Assembly (NCBI GenBank): GCA_023399035.1 | Contig: JAEWQX010000145.1 | Span: 1-49,976, forward strand | Direction: 5' to 3' | DNA from: Bacillota bacterium | Lineage (GTDB): Bacteria > Bacillota > Clostridia > Clostridiales > Clostridiaceae | Length of the DNA: 49,976 nt | Part shown: positions 8,413 to 17,171 of the stretch, in pieces | How the letters are laid out: every line of letters starts with the position of its first letter | Position numbering within the stretch: the first letter of the stretch is position 1 | Notes under the pieces: model-generated | What the model was told of the DNA's origin: nothing | What the model saw: only the letters and a program-made list of their open reading frames with translations | The model's database searches: none | Made by a program: the position numbers and the translations under genes

Positions 8413-8604
8413 TTAATCATCAACAGAAATTGCATTTACAGGACAGCTTTCAGCTGCTTCTCTAACTTCATCTTCTAGTCCATCTGGTGCTTCATCTACA
8501 ATAAATCCTGCTTTACCATCATCTTCAATTTCAAAGCAGTCTGGGCAAATTGATGGGCATAATCCACATGCAATACATGTATCCTTATCTACATGAGCTT
8601 TCAT
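8413..8604 (-). CDS. Ferredoxin, single [4Fe-4S] type
   Basis: Small electron carrier of 63 residues. Cluster ligands are C10, C13 and C16 in CIACGLC and C54 in SCPVNAI. Two further cysteines, C20 and C23, lie in the first loop, while the second four-cysteine set of classical clostridial 2[4Fe-4S] ferredoxins is absent. This is the layout of monocluster ferredoxins of the Thermotoga type, in which an extra cysteine can form a disulfide. The acidic composition suits a redox partner. ATG 8604 is preceded by AGAGGATG. It has its own terminator and a hairpin in the leader. Its redox partner is not indicated by the neighbours. Confidence 0.93.
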   Translation of the reverse strand: MKAHVDKDTCIACGLCPSICPDCFEIEDDGKAGFIVDEAPDGLEDEVREAAESCPVNAISVDD

Positions 8605-8636
8605 ATTATTTCATCCTCTCTTTTAAAATTACATTA

Positions 8637-8660
8637 TTAATATTTCCCAAGAAATATTAA
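8637..8660 (-). promoter_or_regulatory. Palindrome in the ferredoxin leader
   Basis: Perfect 10-bp inverted repeat with a CCAA centre (TTAATATTTC / GAAATATTAA), 33 bases before the ferredoxin start. It may be an operator or an mRNA-stabilising hairpin; there is no T-run, so it is not a terminator. Confidence 0.4.
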
Positions 8661-8745
8661 GTTATGTATTTACTTTATTAATTAAAAAATTAAAAGTGAG
8701 CTATTCATAATCGCGCTTCATATGAACTTTAAATGTGCAAAAATA

Positions 8746-8785
8746 AAGACTCCTATATATGTTATACAACGCACATAGAAGTCTC
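8746..8785 (-). terminator. Rho-independent terminator after mrp
   Basis: Stem AGACTTCTAT with ATAGGAGTCT (one G-U pair) followed by TTATTTTT on the minus strand, about 25 bases after the mrp stop codon. Confidence 0.72.
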
Positions 8786-8809
8786 GTTTTTATATCTACT
8801 TATTTAATT

Positions 8810-9655
8810 CTAGTAAAGTCCTTCGAATATTAACGAATATAAAGGATTTTCCTTAACATATTCTTCAGCTCTTCCTTCTTCAAGTGCTTCTGTAAGATCT
8901 ATATTTATTGGAAGTTCTCCTAATAGAGGTAATCCTAGATATTCTGCATTTTCTTCTGATGATTTTCTGCTGAACACTCTTATCTTCTTGTCACAATCTG
9001 GACAATTGATATAAGCCATATTTTCAACTACACCCTTAATCTTGATTCCTATTTTCTGAGCCATTATAACAACTTTTTTTACAATCATTGAAACCATATC
9101 CTGTGGTGTAGATACTATTATAATCTCATCAATAGGGAATTCCTGCATTACTGTTAATGCTATGTCTCCTGTTCCAGGTGGCATATCTATAAGTAAGTAA
9201 TCTAATTCTCCCCAGTTAGTTTCACTATAAAGCTGTTTTAATACTCCATTTATTACAGCACCTCTCCATATAAGAGGTTCTTCTTCAACAGGAGTAACAA
9301 GGTTCATAGACATTACCTTTATTCCACCAGCAGTTTCAACTGGATTAAATCTAACCATTTCATTGTCTAAAGGCTCTATTAATGATCTCTTTTCGTTTAT
9401 ACCAAAGAATCTTGGCATTGATGGACCAGTTATATCTGCATCTAAAACTCCTACTTTATATCCTCTTTTAGACAGCATTGTTGCCATAATACCAGTGACA
9501 GTTGATTTACCAACTCCACCTTTCCCACTTATAACACCTATTACATTTTTTATGTTTCCATATCTAGGTGCTAATTTAGGTATTTGCGTTTCACATCCAC
9601 CTTTACTTTTTGTTTGACATTGTTCTTTACTTGGACAGTTATCACAGCTTCCCAT
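8810..9655 (-). CDS. mrp: Mrp/NBP35 family iron-sulfur carrier ATPase (ApbC-like)
   Basis: P-loop ATPase that binds and transfers an Fe-S cluster to apoproteins. The deviant Walker A motif GKGGVGKST lies at about residues 43-51, preceded by a Cys-rich N-terminal segment (CDNCPSKEQC), with a CPDC pair near residue 218 that usually bridges the cluster in the dimer. DMPPGTGD is the family signature. The frame is open upstream to 9679, but AAGGAGG lies seven bases before ATG 9655, giving 281 residues. It begins 18 bases after the stop of the lipoprotein gene, so it probably ends the lgt-lipoprotein-mrp transcript. The target apoprotein is unknown. Confidence 0.92.
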   Translation of the reverse strand: MGSCDNCPSKEQCQTKSKGGCETQIPKLAPRYGNIKNVIGVISGKGGVGKSTVTGIMATMLSKRGYKVGVLDADITGPSMPRFFGINEKRSLIEPLDNEMVRFNPVETAGGIKVMSMNLVTPVEEEPLIWRGAVINGVLKQLYSETNWGELDYLLIDMPPGTGDIALTVMQEFPIDEIIIVSTPQDMVSMIVKKVVIMAQKIGIKIKGVVENMAYINCPDCDKKIRVFSRKSSEENAEYLGLPLLGELPINIDLTEALEEGRAEEYVKENPLYSLIFEGLY

Positions 9656-9672
9656 TTTTATCCTCCTTATTC

Positions 9673-10503
9673 TTACCAATCCTGAGGCATTTTATTTGCC
9701 TCACTGACATTGATATCCCAATCTTTATAATTATATTCTGCAATTATATAATAGCTTTCAAAAGATTTATCTAATTTATTATCTACTGTTATTAATGTTT
9801 TAAATGTTGTACTATTATATCCTCTATTTTTAACTTTTATTATTGTATCAAAAGAATTTGAGTTATTATTAACTAAATCAACATCCGGCAATAACTTACT
9901 AAGATTCTTCTTAAAATCTTCTAAATCAGATGAAAATACATATTTCAAGCAATCTACATCTCCAGAAATATCTATACCAACCTTGCCTTTTGATAAAACA
10001 TCCTTATGAGATTCAACTATTTTCAATATTGATTCATAATATATATACTCAAAACTTCTAGGCTTTCTTATGAATGATAAATTCTGCATTATTGTATTTT
10101 CTAAATTCTTAGGAACAGAAAAAGCATTTTCTTCATCATAAAAGTTTCCTATCCTATTAGAGTTCTGACCAACTACATATGAATATTTCTTTACATCCTC
10201 ACCAATATATACTTCGAATATATAATCAGGATCAAGCGAACTTTTTTCAGCACATTCCTTACCCCTTGCAAGAATTTTATATATATCATTAATAGCCTGT
10301 GTGTCATTAACTATGAATCTGAAACCGCTGTCTCTTACATTTTGTATTACTATTTTATCAACTTTATTCTGTTTTATGTAATCAAACTTTTCATTTCTAA
10401 AATTAAGTTTTACTGCTACATCATTAACAAGAGAACATCCAGATAAAGGTGTAACAAGCACTATCAATGCAATAAGGATGATTACTGATTTATTTATCTT
10501 CAA
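9673..10503 (-). CDS. Predicted lipoprotein of unknown function
   Basis: The first 22 residues form a lipoprotein signal peptide (a Lys, a long Ile/Leu/Val stretch, then PLSGC), so C23 would be lipidated and the protein anchored on the outside of the membrane. The rest (about 250 residues) has no domain I recognise; it looks like a mixed alpha/beta globular protein with several DVDLVNNN-type turns. I place the start at TTG 10503, which follows AAGGAGAG by eight bases; the frame extends to an ATG at 10557 but that would bury the signal peptide. It overlaps the lgt stop by 14 bases, so its own lipidating enzyme is translated just before it. Confidence 0.75.
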   Translation of the reverse strand: MKINKSVIILIALIVLVTPLSGCSLVNDVAVKLNFRNEKFDYIKQNKVDKIVIQNVRDSGFRFIVNDTQAINDIYKILARGKECAEKSSLDPDYIFEVYIGEDVKKYSYVVGQNSNRIGNFYDEENAFSVPKNLENTIMQNLSFIRKPRSFEYIYYESILKIVESHKDVLSKGKVGIDISGDVDCLKYVFSSDLEDFKKNLSKLLPDVDLVNNNSNSFDTIIKVKNRGYNSTTFKTLITVDNKLDKSFESYYIIAEYNYKDWDINVSEANKMPQDW

Positions 10504-11263
10504 TGCTTTTTTTCTCTCCTTTAAAAAACTTGTTAATATTAAATATAATAATTCCAAGTACTAAAGTAAATATTGCAATGAATTGTGATGTAGATAATAC
10601 ACCAACACTTCCTCTTGGATCATTTCTTAAGAATTCTACACAGAATCTGCCGATACTATATATCATTAAATACATTCCAACCACTTTTCCATTTACTCTT
10701 TTCTTTTTCCCATAATATAAAAGTAAGAACCCTAAAATAAAATCAAAAACTGATGAATAAATCTGTGTTGGATGTACATGTATTCCAGCTGGTGCAAGTG
10801 ATCCTTGTGGAAATACTACACCAATAGGCAAATCAGTCTGTGCTCCATAACAACAGCCTGCAAGGAAACATCCTATACGCCCAAACCCCTGTGCTATAGC
10901 AAGTCCCGGCACCGTTATATCCAGCATCTCAATAAGATTCCACTTTTTCCTTCTGCAGTACAGATACATTGCTAAGGCTCCACCGCCAATAGCTCCATAA
11001 ACTACAAATCCATATCCAAAATTAAGTAATATACTTGGTTCTTTTATTATGTCCTTTATTTCTGTTATTATGAATAACCCCTTACCTCCTAATATTCCGC
11101 CTATTACCGCACAAATAATCAGGTTTAATAATGAATCTTCATCATATCCTCTTTTTTTGCCTTTATTTATAAATAAAGATGCTGCTACGATTATTCCTAT
11201 AGCAATCATTAATCCATAACTCTTTATCTGTATACCAAAAAGCTCAAATAATACTATCCTCAT
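10490..11263 (-). CDS. lgt: Prolipoprotein diacylglyceryl transferase
   Basis: Integral membrane enzyme that transfers diacylglycerol from phosphatidylglycerol to the lipobox cysteine, the first step of lipoprotein maturation. The 257 residues contain about seven hydrophobic segments. The Lgt signature GRIGCFLAGCCYG lies at about residues 128-140, and HPTQIYSS, a conserved His/Tyr segment, near residue 163. ATG 11263 has GGGAGGT upstream. It is followed by a predicted lipoprotein whose start overlaps its stop codon, then mrp; the lipoprotein is an obvious substrate. Confidence 0.96.
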   Translation of the reverse strand: MRIVLFELFGIQIKSYGLMIAIGIIVAASLFINKGKKRGYDEDSLLNLIICAVIGGILGGKGLFIITEIKDIIKEPSILLNFGYGFVVYGAIGGGALAMYLYCRRKKWNLIEMLDITVPGLAIAQGFGRIGCFLAGCCYGAQTDLPIGVVFPQGSLAPAGIHVHPTQIYSSVFDFILGFLLLYYGKKKRVNGKVVGMYLMIYSIGRFCVEFLRNDPRGSVGVLSTSQFIAIFTLVLGIIIFNINKFFKGEKKSIEDK

Positions 11264-11403
11264 TCATTACCTCCCTTTTTAATTGATAATTGATTTCCCT
11301 TTAGGATACTCCTTGTGAGAAATTAAAAGTTATATAAATATCATTGAAATCCTCTATTCTTAACTATAAATTCTCATCTATCAGCTTTATCAATTATTTT
11401 AAA

Positions 11404-11448
11404 ATAAGTATCAAGGAGAAGCAAACGTCAGCTTCTCCTTGATACTTA
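11404..11448 (-). terminator. Strong terminator after the 186-residue gene
   Basis: 18-bp perfect stem (11405-11422 with 11431-11448) with an eight-base loop, 34 bases past the stop codon at 11482; the minus-strand tail TTATTTTAAAA is T-rich. Confidence 0.82.
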
Positions 11449-11481
11449 AATTATAATACTTATATAGCTTATTAGCAAATC

Positions 11482-12042
11482 TTATTTATTATGCTTAATA
11501 CTTGCAATTATATCTGAACAATCTTTTTCTAAAGCCTCGGTGTATTTGTCTTTTGATATGTTGAACAACACTTTTATTATCTGGCTGTTTTTACCTTTAA
11601 TATAATAACATTCATTTATATAACTATAGCCATTATTAATATCAGTATTATATTTTGACAATACGCCTATGCTATCTGAATTTTCAAAAGGCATTATTTT
11701 ATTATCCGAGTATTCTAATGACTGTTTTTTAATATCCTTATCTGCATAGTCTCTTACATCTTGTTTTGTATTTATCACCTGTACTAATCCTGTAATGGTA
11801 TTATCTCTGCTTTTAAATTCAATATTATAGCTAATGTACTCATCTTTCTTTTCTTCTTCATCTATAATCCATTCAGAAGGAAATGTTACAGAATACCCTT
11901 CAAATGCACATTCCTTATATTCTTCACTGCTCTCTGTAACATTTACCCTTGAAAAATTATCAACAAAGAAACCTTGTGTTATGGCTAACAACAACATTAA
12001 TGATAATAATAAACCTGTAACAACAATCTGCTTTTTATTCAT
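11482..12042 (-). CDS. Membrane-anchored PsbP-like protein
   Basis: 186 residues. Residues 6-27 form a signal-anchor (VVTGLLLSLMLLLAITQGFF), and the remainder is extracytoplasmic. From residue 45 the segment FEGYSVTFPSEW is typical of the PsbP/MOG1-like fold seen in many small clostridial surface proteins; I assign only the fold type. No cysteine follows the signal, so it is anchored rather than lipidated. It starts 15 bases after the stop of the 525-residue gene, with a poor ribosome binding site, so translation is probably coupled and the two proteins may work together. Function unknown. Confidence 0.6.
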   Translation of the reverse strand: MNKKQIVVTGLLLSLMLLLAITQGFFVDNFSRVNVTESSEEYKECAFEGYSVTFPSEWIIDEEEKKDEYISYNIEFKSRDNTITGLVQVINTKQDVRDYADKDIKKQSLEYSDNKIMPFENSDSIGVLSKYNTDINNGYSYINECYYIKGKNSQIIKVLFNISKDKYTEALEKDCSDIIASIKHNK

Positions 12043-12057
12043 ATAACAACATCTATT

Positions 12058-13635
12058 CTATTCAGTTGGAACTACAATAGAACACTTCTTATAATCGTAG
12101 AACATTAGCCAATATCCATTATCTCTTGTTCCATCATTAGTCCATGTCACAAATCCAGTCTTTCCTCCATATGGCTGATCACTAACTGACTTGCTTCCTG
12201 GAATTGCATAAACAATATACTGAAGTTCACCAAAGCTATTACACTTGTATCCTAGTAAGAAATAATTTTCTTTATTTATATAAGGATAATAATTTAGCAT
12301 TGGATAATAAGCCAAAGTATATTTATCATAATCTGATTTATCACATAAATCATCCATACTATTTACATTAATCTTATACCATTTGCAATAATCTATATCC
12401 TTAATATTACTGTTGTATGGTTCAAATCCCTTAGCAATCCTTTCGAAATATATGCCTTCTTTTCCCTTTATATTAAATGTACTTTCTTTACCTGCATTTG
12501 CAATAGACTTTTCATATTCTTCAAAATCTATTCTATCCATCCTTGTATTCTCATCGATTCTCTTGCTACTCTGTAATGAAGAAATGATTTTTTCTTCATC
12601 TCTCTTACATTTCTTTTCAGCTTTAAACTTCTTCCAGCAGTAATTATCCTCTGATTTCTTTTTAATAAATCCACAAATGACCATATCTTCTTTAATATCT
12701 GGTATATTAATCTGAATATCTAGAACACAACTGTCTAATTTATCATATGCTTTTTTAATATCATCCCATGGGCAGTATTTTTCGTCTTTCTTATATTTAT
12801 CCTTTTTATCTTTGTCTTTTTTGCATCTCTTATCAGATTCATCATATTCATCAGATTTATCAGCTTCTCTACTCTCAGACAAGTCTGCTTTTACTCCTAA
12901 ATCTGGTTTTATTTTAACTTCTTGTTTTGTTTCTAAATCTGATTTCAACTCAATTTCGGGTTCTAATGTTGAATCTGATTTTATATTATTATCTACTTCT
13001 TCTGTTACTATGTTCTCTTTGATTTCCAAACTGCTGTCATTACTTGCATGGGATATAATTTTAGGTTCAACGATCTTAGTTTCTGTTATCTTAGCTTCAA
13101 TTATTTGTTTTTTAGGTGATGTATTAATCACTGAATCAGTAGATTCTTTTCTGATAGTATCAAGATCTAGTTTTTTAACAGACTTATTTGAGCTTTGGCT
13201 TTCGCTATCTTTAACTACTTTAAATTTCCTCCAGTTTTCATTTGATTCTTCGCCATTCATAAATCCATGCATAACAAAATTCATTTCATTTCCATTAGTC
13301 ATGCAGATAGCAGCTCCAGATATTTTTTCATATGAAATTCCAAGCCCTGCTATATTATTAACGTAATACTCTTTACTTGTATCACCTTTTCCAACCTCAT
13401 TGACTTCAAGCTTTCCCAAATCAATAAGCTGTTTGCAGTCTTTTTTACTACAGATAAGTATCATAGAATATTTATTTTCTTGTTTAAGATTTTGAGCATA
13501 AAAAGAAACTCTGCATTTGTCTCCCTTTGCTTCAACTTTTGCATATCCTGACAAGGCCTTTTCATTAGCAGATGAGTATCCTCTATCATCTTCTTGTAGA
13601 ATTATAAAATTTCTATACAATTTATTATGTGCCAA
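12058..13635 (-). CDS. Unknown 525-residue protein with a charged low-complexity linker
   Basis: I do not recognise the family. The N-terminal domain (about 1-150) starts NKLYRNFIILQEDDRG and looks globular. A long linker follows (about 150-290), rich in Lys, Glu, Asp, Ser and Thr, ending in a run of KDKDKK-type repeats. Next comes a second domain (about 290-350) with GFIKKKSEDNYCWKKFK, which resembles GFMNGEESNENWRKFK at the end of the first domain, so the two may be internal repeats. The C-terminal domain (about 400-525) is rich in Tyr and aromatic residues, with YYPMLNYYPYINKENYFLLG. No signal peptide or transmembrane segment is visible. The start is TTG 13635, with GGGAGG nine bases upstream. 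It is coupled to the anchored 186-residue protein downstream. Confidence 0.6.
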   Translation of the reverse strand: MAHNKLYRNFIILQEDDRGYSSANEKALSGYAKVEAKGDKCRVSFYAQNLKQENKYSMILICSKKDCKQLIDLGKLEVNEVGKGDTSKEYYVNNIAGLGISYEKISGAAICMTNGNEMNFVMHGFMNGEESNENWRKFKVVKDSESQSSNKSVKKLDLDTIRKESTDSVINTSPKKQIIEAKITETKIVEPKIISHASNDSSLEIKENIVTEEVDNNIKSDSTLEPEIELKSDLETKQEVKIKPDLGVKADLSESREADKSDEYDESDKRCKKDKDKKDKYKKDEKYCPWDDIKKAYDKLDSCVLDIQINIPDIKEDMVICGFIKKKSEDNYCWKKFKAEKKCKRDEEKIISSLQSSKRIDENTRMDRIDFEEYEKSIANAGKESTFNIKGKEGIYFERIAKGFEPYNSNIKDIDYCKWYKINVNSMDDLCDKSDYDKYTLAYYPMLNYYPYINKENYFLLGYKCNSFGELQYIVYAIPGSKSVSDQPYGGKTGFVTWTNDGTRDNGYWLMFYDYKKCSIVVPTE

Positions 13636-13793
13636 GCCAAATTTCCTCCCACATATATTTATTCCATATAGTATATGCTAGGTAATCCTGATTATGATTT
13701 GTTACATTTAATAAAAGACTGGCTGTGCAATGGCTTTTATGATGAGTTGTAAATTATTCCCATATCTTATTATACTTTTGATATGTTAAAATA

Positions 13794-13831
13794 AGCCGAA
13801 TATAGAGTTTAAATAAACCCTATATTCAGCT
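13794..13831 (-). terminator. Terminator after rsmA
   Basis: Stem of about 18 bp including G-U pairs (AGCTGAATATAGGGTTTA with its partner), followed by ATTTTAAC on the minus strand, 11 bases after the rsmA stop codon. Confidence 0.75.
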
Positions 13832-13841
13832 TCAATTAAAT

Positions 13842-14687
13842 TTATTGTTTTGCTTCATATATACAATCTGCTAAATCTGAAAACTCCTGAATAGATAATG
13901 TTTCCGCTCTTCTCTTTGGATCAATTCCTGATTTTTCAAATGCTTCTTCTAATTTTTCCTTGCTTAATCCAAATGCTTTTGCTGCATTCCATAAAGTCTT
14001 TCTTCTCATATTAAATCCTGCTCTAACAAGTTCAAACATTATTTTTTCATCTTTAGTTTTTACTCTAGGCTCTTTAAGTCTGTCTAACCTTATAACTATA
14101 GATTCTACTTTAGGTCTAGGTATAAAGCAGCTTGGTGCAACTCTTCTAACTATACTTGTATTGCAGTAATATTGTACTAAAACAGATAATGCACCGTATT
14201 CCTTGCAATTTGGCTGAGCATCAATTCTTTCTGCTACTTCTTTCTGTATCATTATAGTCAATGATTTAAAATTATATCCATCTTTTAAAAGCTTTACTAT
14301 TATAGGTGTTGTTACATAGTATGGAAGATTGGCTACAAGCTTGACGCTTTCTTCATCTCCTATAAGTTCATTAAAATCTACTTTCAATGCATCATTATGT
14401 ATTAAATTGAAGTTTTCATATTCTCCTAATTCTTCTTGTAAAATAGGAATTAAATCATTGTCAAGCTCAATTGATGTAACTCTTTTTGCCTTCATTAAAA
14501 GTTTTGCTGTTAATGTTCCAACACCTGGACCTATTTCTATTATAAAGTCTTTATCATCAACATCTGCGCCTTCAACAATGTCTGTAAGAACTGAATCATC
14601 TATTAAGAAGTTCTGTCCAAGACTTTTAGAAAACTTAAAATTATATTTTTTAACCAATTCCTGCGTTTTATAATCTTTTAAATCCAT
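13842..14687 (-). CDS. rsmA: 16S rRNA (adenine(1518)-N(6)/adenine(1519)-N(6))-dimethyltransferase
   Basis: Dimethylates two adjacent adenosines in the 3' hairpin of 16S rRNA during 30S maturation (KsgA). The 281 residues include SLGQNFLID (residues 22-30), the SAM-binding motif IEIGPGVGTLT (about 49-59) and the target-base motif NLPYYVTTPI (near residue 120), then a helical C-terminal domain. ATG 14687 immediately follows the rnmV stop codon with no gap, so the two are coupled, as in Bacillus (rnmV-ksgA). A terminator follows. Confidence 0.97.
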   Translation of the reverse strand: MDLKDYKTQELVKKYNFKFSKSLGQNFLIDDSVLTDIVEGADVDDKDFIIEIGPGVGTLTAKLLMKAKRVTSIELDNDLIPILQEELGEYENFNLIHNDALKVDFNELIGDEESVKLVANLPYYVTTPIIVKLLKDGYNFKSLTIMIQKEVAERIDAQPNCKEYGALSVLVQYYCNTSIVRRVAPSCFIPRPKVESIVIRLDRLKEPRVKTKDEKIMFELVRAGFNMRRKTLWNAAKAFGLSKEKLEEAFEKSGIDPKRRAETLSIQEFSDLADCIYEAKQ

Positions 14688-15245
14688 CTATTTTTTCCCT
14701 GCCTCCATTTGTTTTTCTATTTCATTTATAGCATTAGTGAATTCTTCTTTAGTTATTCCATAATTATTTAATCTAGACACCATCTGAGCTGCATTTCCAT
14801 AACCAATGCCAAGAATTTTTCCTAGACTTTGTCTTCTTTCCTTTGATGTCACATCACCTGTAAGCTTAAAGTAAAACATATCCTGCATGTTAAAGAATTC
14901 TGTCTTTTCTGTTACAGTAATTTTTGCAGTTTCAAGTGCTTTTAATATTACTTCTGGAGTAGCATTTTCAACTCCTATATCACCATTTTTTAATCCATCT
15001 TCCTTGGCAATGTAGGCATGTTTGATTCCCTTAACTCTTTTTGATATTATTCTTCTAATCTTTTCTCCTGCAAAATCAGGGTCTGTTAATACTATTACAC
15101 CTTTTCTCTTTTGAGCTTCCTGTATTCTGGCTATAACTTTTGCATTTATTCCAAATCCGCCAACAGCTATTATTTCAGCATCTAAAGCTTTCTTTACTGC
15201 ATCAACATCGTCCCTGCCTTCAACAACAATAACTTCTTTAATCAA
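14688..15245 (-). CDS. rnmV: Ribonuclease M5 (5S rRNA maturation)
   Basis: Toprim-domain nuclease that trims 5S rRNA precursors bound to ribosomal protein L18. From the start I choose, the protein is 185 residues: IKEVIVVEGRDDVDAVKK contains the conserved Toprim glutamate, and LTDPDFAGEKIRR holds the DxD pair. The frame is open to 15281, but TTG 15245, seven bases after AAAGGAAG, gives the canonical MIKEVIVVEG N terminus. It sits in the conserved tatD-yabE-rnmV-rsmA order. It is separated from yabE by about 430 bases and the yabE terminator, so it must have its own promoter. Confidence 0.93.
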   Translation of the reverse strand: MIKEVIVVEGRDDVDAVKKALDAEIIAVGGFGINAKVIARIQEAQKRKGVIVLTDPDFAGEKIRRIISKRVKGIKHAYIAKEDGLKNGDIGVENATPEVILKALETAKITVTEKTEFFNMQDMFYFKLTGDVTSKERRQSLGKILGIGYGNAAQMVSRLNNYGITKEEFTNAINEIEKQMEAGKK

Positions 15246-15641
15246 TTTTATACTTCCTTTCATCTGTCCACTATATATCATTCGCTATATGCACTATAAT
15301 CTATCTTTTCATAAATAATGTAATAAATCTTGAAAGATTTCATTATTAAATTATGCTTGTTAACTGTGTCATATATAAATACAGCGTACTATGTATTACT
15401 TCCATTATACTTGCTAACACGCATATATCCAAATAAATTATAATATCTCTTTTATAATATTCCAATATTATATCAAATTTATAGTAAATGTTAACTAGTC
15501 TTATTAATTAATTATGTGTGCTTTAATTAATTATTAATATTTAGCCTTTAGCATTGAATTCTCTAATCCCCATGAAATTTCTAGTAAATATAATGAAGAT
15601 TTCTTTTTGAATACTTTATTTCTAAAAATCAGAACAAAAAA
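15246..15641. other. Intergenic region between yabE and rnmV
   Basis: About 400 AT-rich bases with no credible gene on either strand and no clear structured RNA. It should hold the rnmV promoter, but I see only weak matches (for example TTACAT and a TTATAG-like box on the minus strand near 15300-15330). Confidence 0.4.
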
Positions 15642-15667
15642 ATAGAGATAACATATGCTATCTCTAT
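15642..15667 (-). terminator. Terminator after yabE
   Basis: 9-bp perfect stem (ATAGAGATA / TATCTCTAT, 15642-15650 with 15659-15667) followed by T7 on the minus strand, directly after the stop codon. Confidence 0.82.
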
Positions 15668-15671
15668 AAAA

Positions 15672-16730
15672 CTACCATTCGCCTGGATAAGCAACAATTA
15701 ATACAGTAACTGGTCTTCTACCCCAACTCCAGCATTCACTAGATGAGTTAAGGAATAAATCAATTATGTTTCCTTTGATTGCACCACCTGTATCAGATGC
15801 AATTGCATATCCATATCCTTCTACATAAACCTTGCTTCCTAATGGAATAAACGAAGGATCAACTGCTATCGTACTGATACCACTTGGATTTCTAACAGGA
15901 GCTCTTCCTGTTGCAGTAGTTCTGTCTCCACTATAAGCTGTCGCTACACAATTAAGTTTCTCTTTGTATTTTATGTTTTCTCCACCTCTGCTAGCATACA
16001 CTTGTCCCGTTCCTTTAACTACTATCTCATTTTGTGGTTCAACAATAGTTTTTGTACTTGTAATAATTCTTGAAGCTTCTACTCCGTCTTTATATACAAC
16101 TTCATAAGTTACTTCTTTTTCTCCATTAACACCTTCACTCTTAACCTTACTAACGCTTTTATCAAGATTTTCATCTTTTTCAACTATTGTTTCAAAGTTA
16201 ATGGGTTCATTTTGTACAAGTTCCTGCTTTTCAACATTAATTATTTGTATACACATATCAGATTCAATTTGAGAATCTAAAGATGGCGATACTTCATCAA
16301 TGTTTTCATCAAACTCTATTCCATATTCTTTTAATGCGTCTTCTTCATTTTTTAGCATTTCTCCAATAGTATCCTCTGCACTTTGTACCTCTAACTGTAC
16401 ACCATTTGCTGTAATTTCTACTGGTATAGCCGACTTTATTTTGATTGTTTCTTTTTCAGATACTTTGGATTCTAGTGACGGCTGCACTTTGTCTTTAACA
16501 CCTACTGCAATGTTTTTTTCCTGCAGCACATCTTGAACAGTCCCTTTGTAAGTGACAAAAGTTTCTTCTTTTCCATCAATACTTATTGTTAGTGTTTTTC
16601 TCATATTCATTACTGTAATAGTAGATATAGCACCAATTGCAACTAATATTGCAGCTGCTCCTACTATGATTTTTGCCTTCGGACCGTTAAATAAAGATTT
16701 GGTGGTAAATCGCTTTAATCTTTCTACCAT
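15672..16730 (-). CDS. YabE-like cell wall protein with DUF348, G5 and 3D domains
   Basis: Predicted secreted, membrane-anchored peptidoglycan-active protein related to B. subtilis YabE and to resuscitation-promoting factors. Residues 20-42 form a signal-anchor. Two DUF348 (ubiquitin-like) units follow (about 48-98 and 100-170), then a G5 domain (about 170-245). The C-terminal 3D domain (about 262-352), a MltA-like lytic transglycosylase fold, carries the conserved aspartates in AVDPSFIPLG, ASDTGG and NIIDLF. 352 residues is a normal length. ATG 16730 follows AAAGGAGGG. It has its own near-perfect promoter and lies between tatD and rnmV as in Bacillus. Confidence 0.9.
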   Translation of the reverse strand: MVERLKRFTTKSLFNGPKAKIIVGAAAILVAIGAISTITVMNMRKTLTISIDGKEETFVTYKGTVQDVLQEKNIAVGVKDKVQPSLESKVSEKETIKIKSAIPVEITANGVQLEVQSAEDTIGEMLKNEEDALKEYGIEFDENIDEVSPSLDSQIESDMCIQIINVEKQELVQNEPINFETIVEKDENLDKSVSKVKSEGVNGEKEVTYEVVYKDGVEASRIITSTKTIVEPQNEIVVKGTGQVYASRGGENIKYKEKLNCVATAYSGDRTTATGRAPVRNPSGISTIAVDPSFIPLGSKVYVEGYGYAIASDTGGAIKGNIIDLFLNSSSECWSWGRRPVTVLIVAYPGEW

Positions 16731-16763
16731 TAATTTCCCTCCTTTGGCAAGAGTGTCTTTTGC

Positions 16764-16792
16764 ATTATATATTAATCTAACAGTATTGTCAA
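16764..16792 (-). promoter_or_regulatory. Consensus sigma-A promoter of yabE
   Basis: Minus-strand TTGACA (16787-16792), exactly 17 bases, TATAAT (16764-16769), ending 33 bases before the start codon. Both hexamers match consensus perfectly. Confidence 0.85.
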
Positions 16793-16954
16793 ATTAATAG
16801 ACTCTTGCATTATTAATGAAGCAATTTTTCAATAAATTTAAAGTATTGTTAAATATATTATAATAAATATAATTGCGGTTTTTTCTGCTTCATTTTTTAC
16901 ATTAATGATATGAGGTTAAAAAGCTAATTTAACCTTATATAAATTTTAATAAAT

Positions 16955-17024
16955 TAACTTAATTATATTCACAGTTTACACATATAATGTTATGTGTAAA
17001 AACATATGAAATATAATTAAGTTA
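16955..17024. repeat. Nested palindrome between tatD and yabE
   Basis: Outer perfect 15-bp arms TAACTTAATTATATT (16955-16969) and their reverse complement (17010-17024) enclose an inner perfect 10-bp palindrome, TTTACACATA / TATGTGTAAA (16975-16984, 16991-17000). The whole 70 bases could fold as one hairpin or cruciform. It may be the tatD terminator region or a small mobile remnant. The rest of the 440-base gap (16793-17171) holds nothing else I can identify. Confidence 0.6.
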
Positions 17025-17171
17025 CTATTTTTAGTACAAATATCTGTACTCTTCATCTTATTAACAATTTGTATATTAGATAACTATATTTATCTACAAT
17101 AAGTTCTATTTTGAAAAAGGTTTTAATAATTGTGTTAATACATTTATGTTGTGTACAAGTTGTATTTTACC

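Noticed and set aside
8637..8660. Palindrome before ferredoxin as a terminator of an upstream gene
   Set aside because: No T-run follows on either strand, and mrp already has a separate terminator at 8746-8785.
12812..13366. Long plus-strand frame of 184 codons opposite the 525-residue gene
   Set aside because: It is the complement of the Lys/Glu/Asp-rich linker; the Ser-Leu-Phe-rich translation has no ribosome binding site or recognisable domain.
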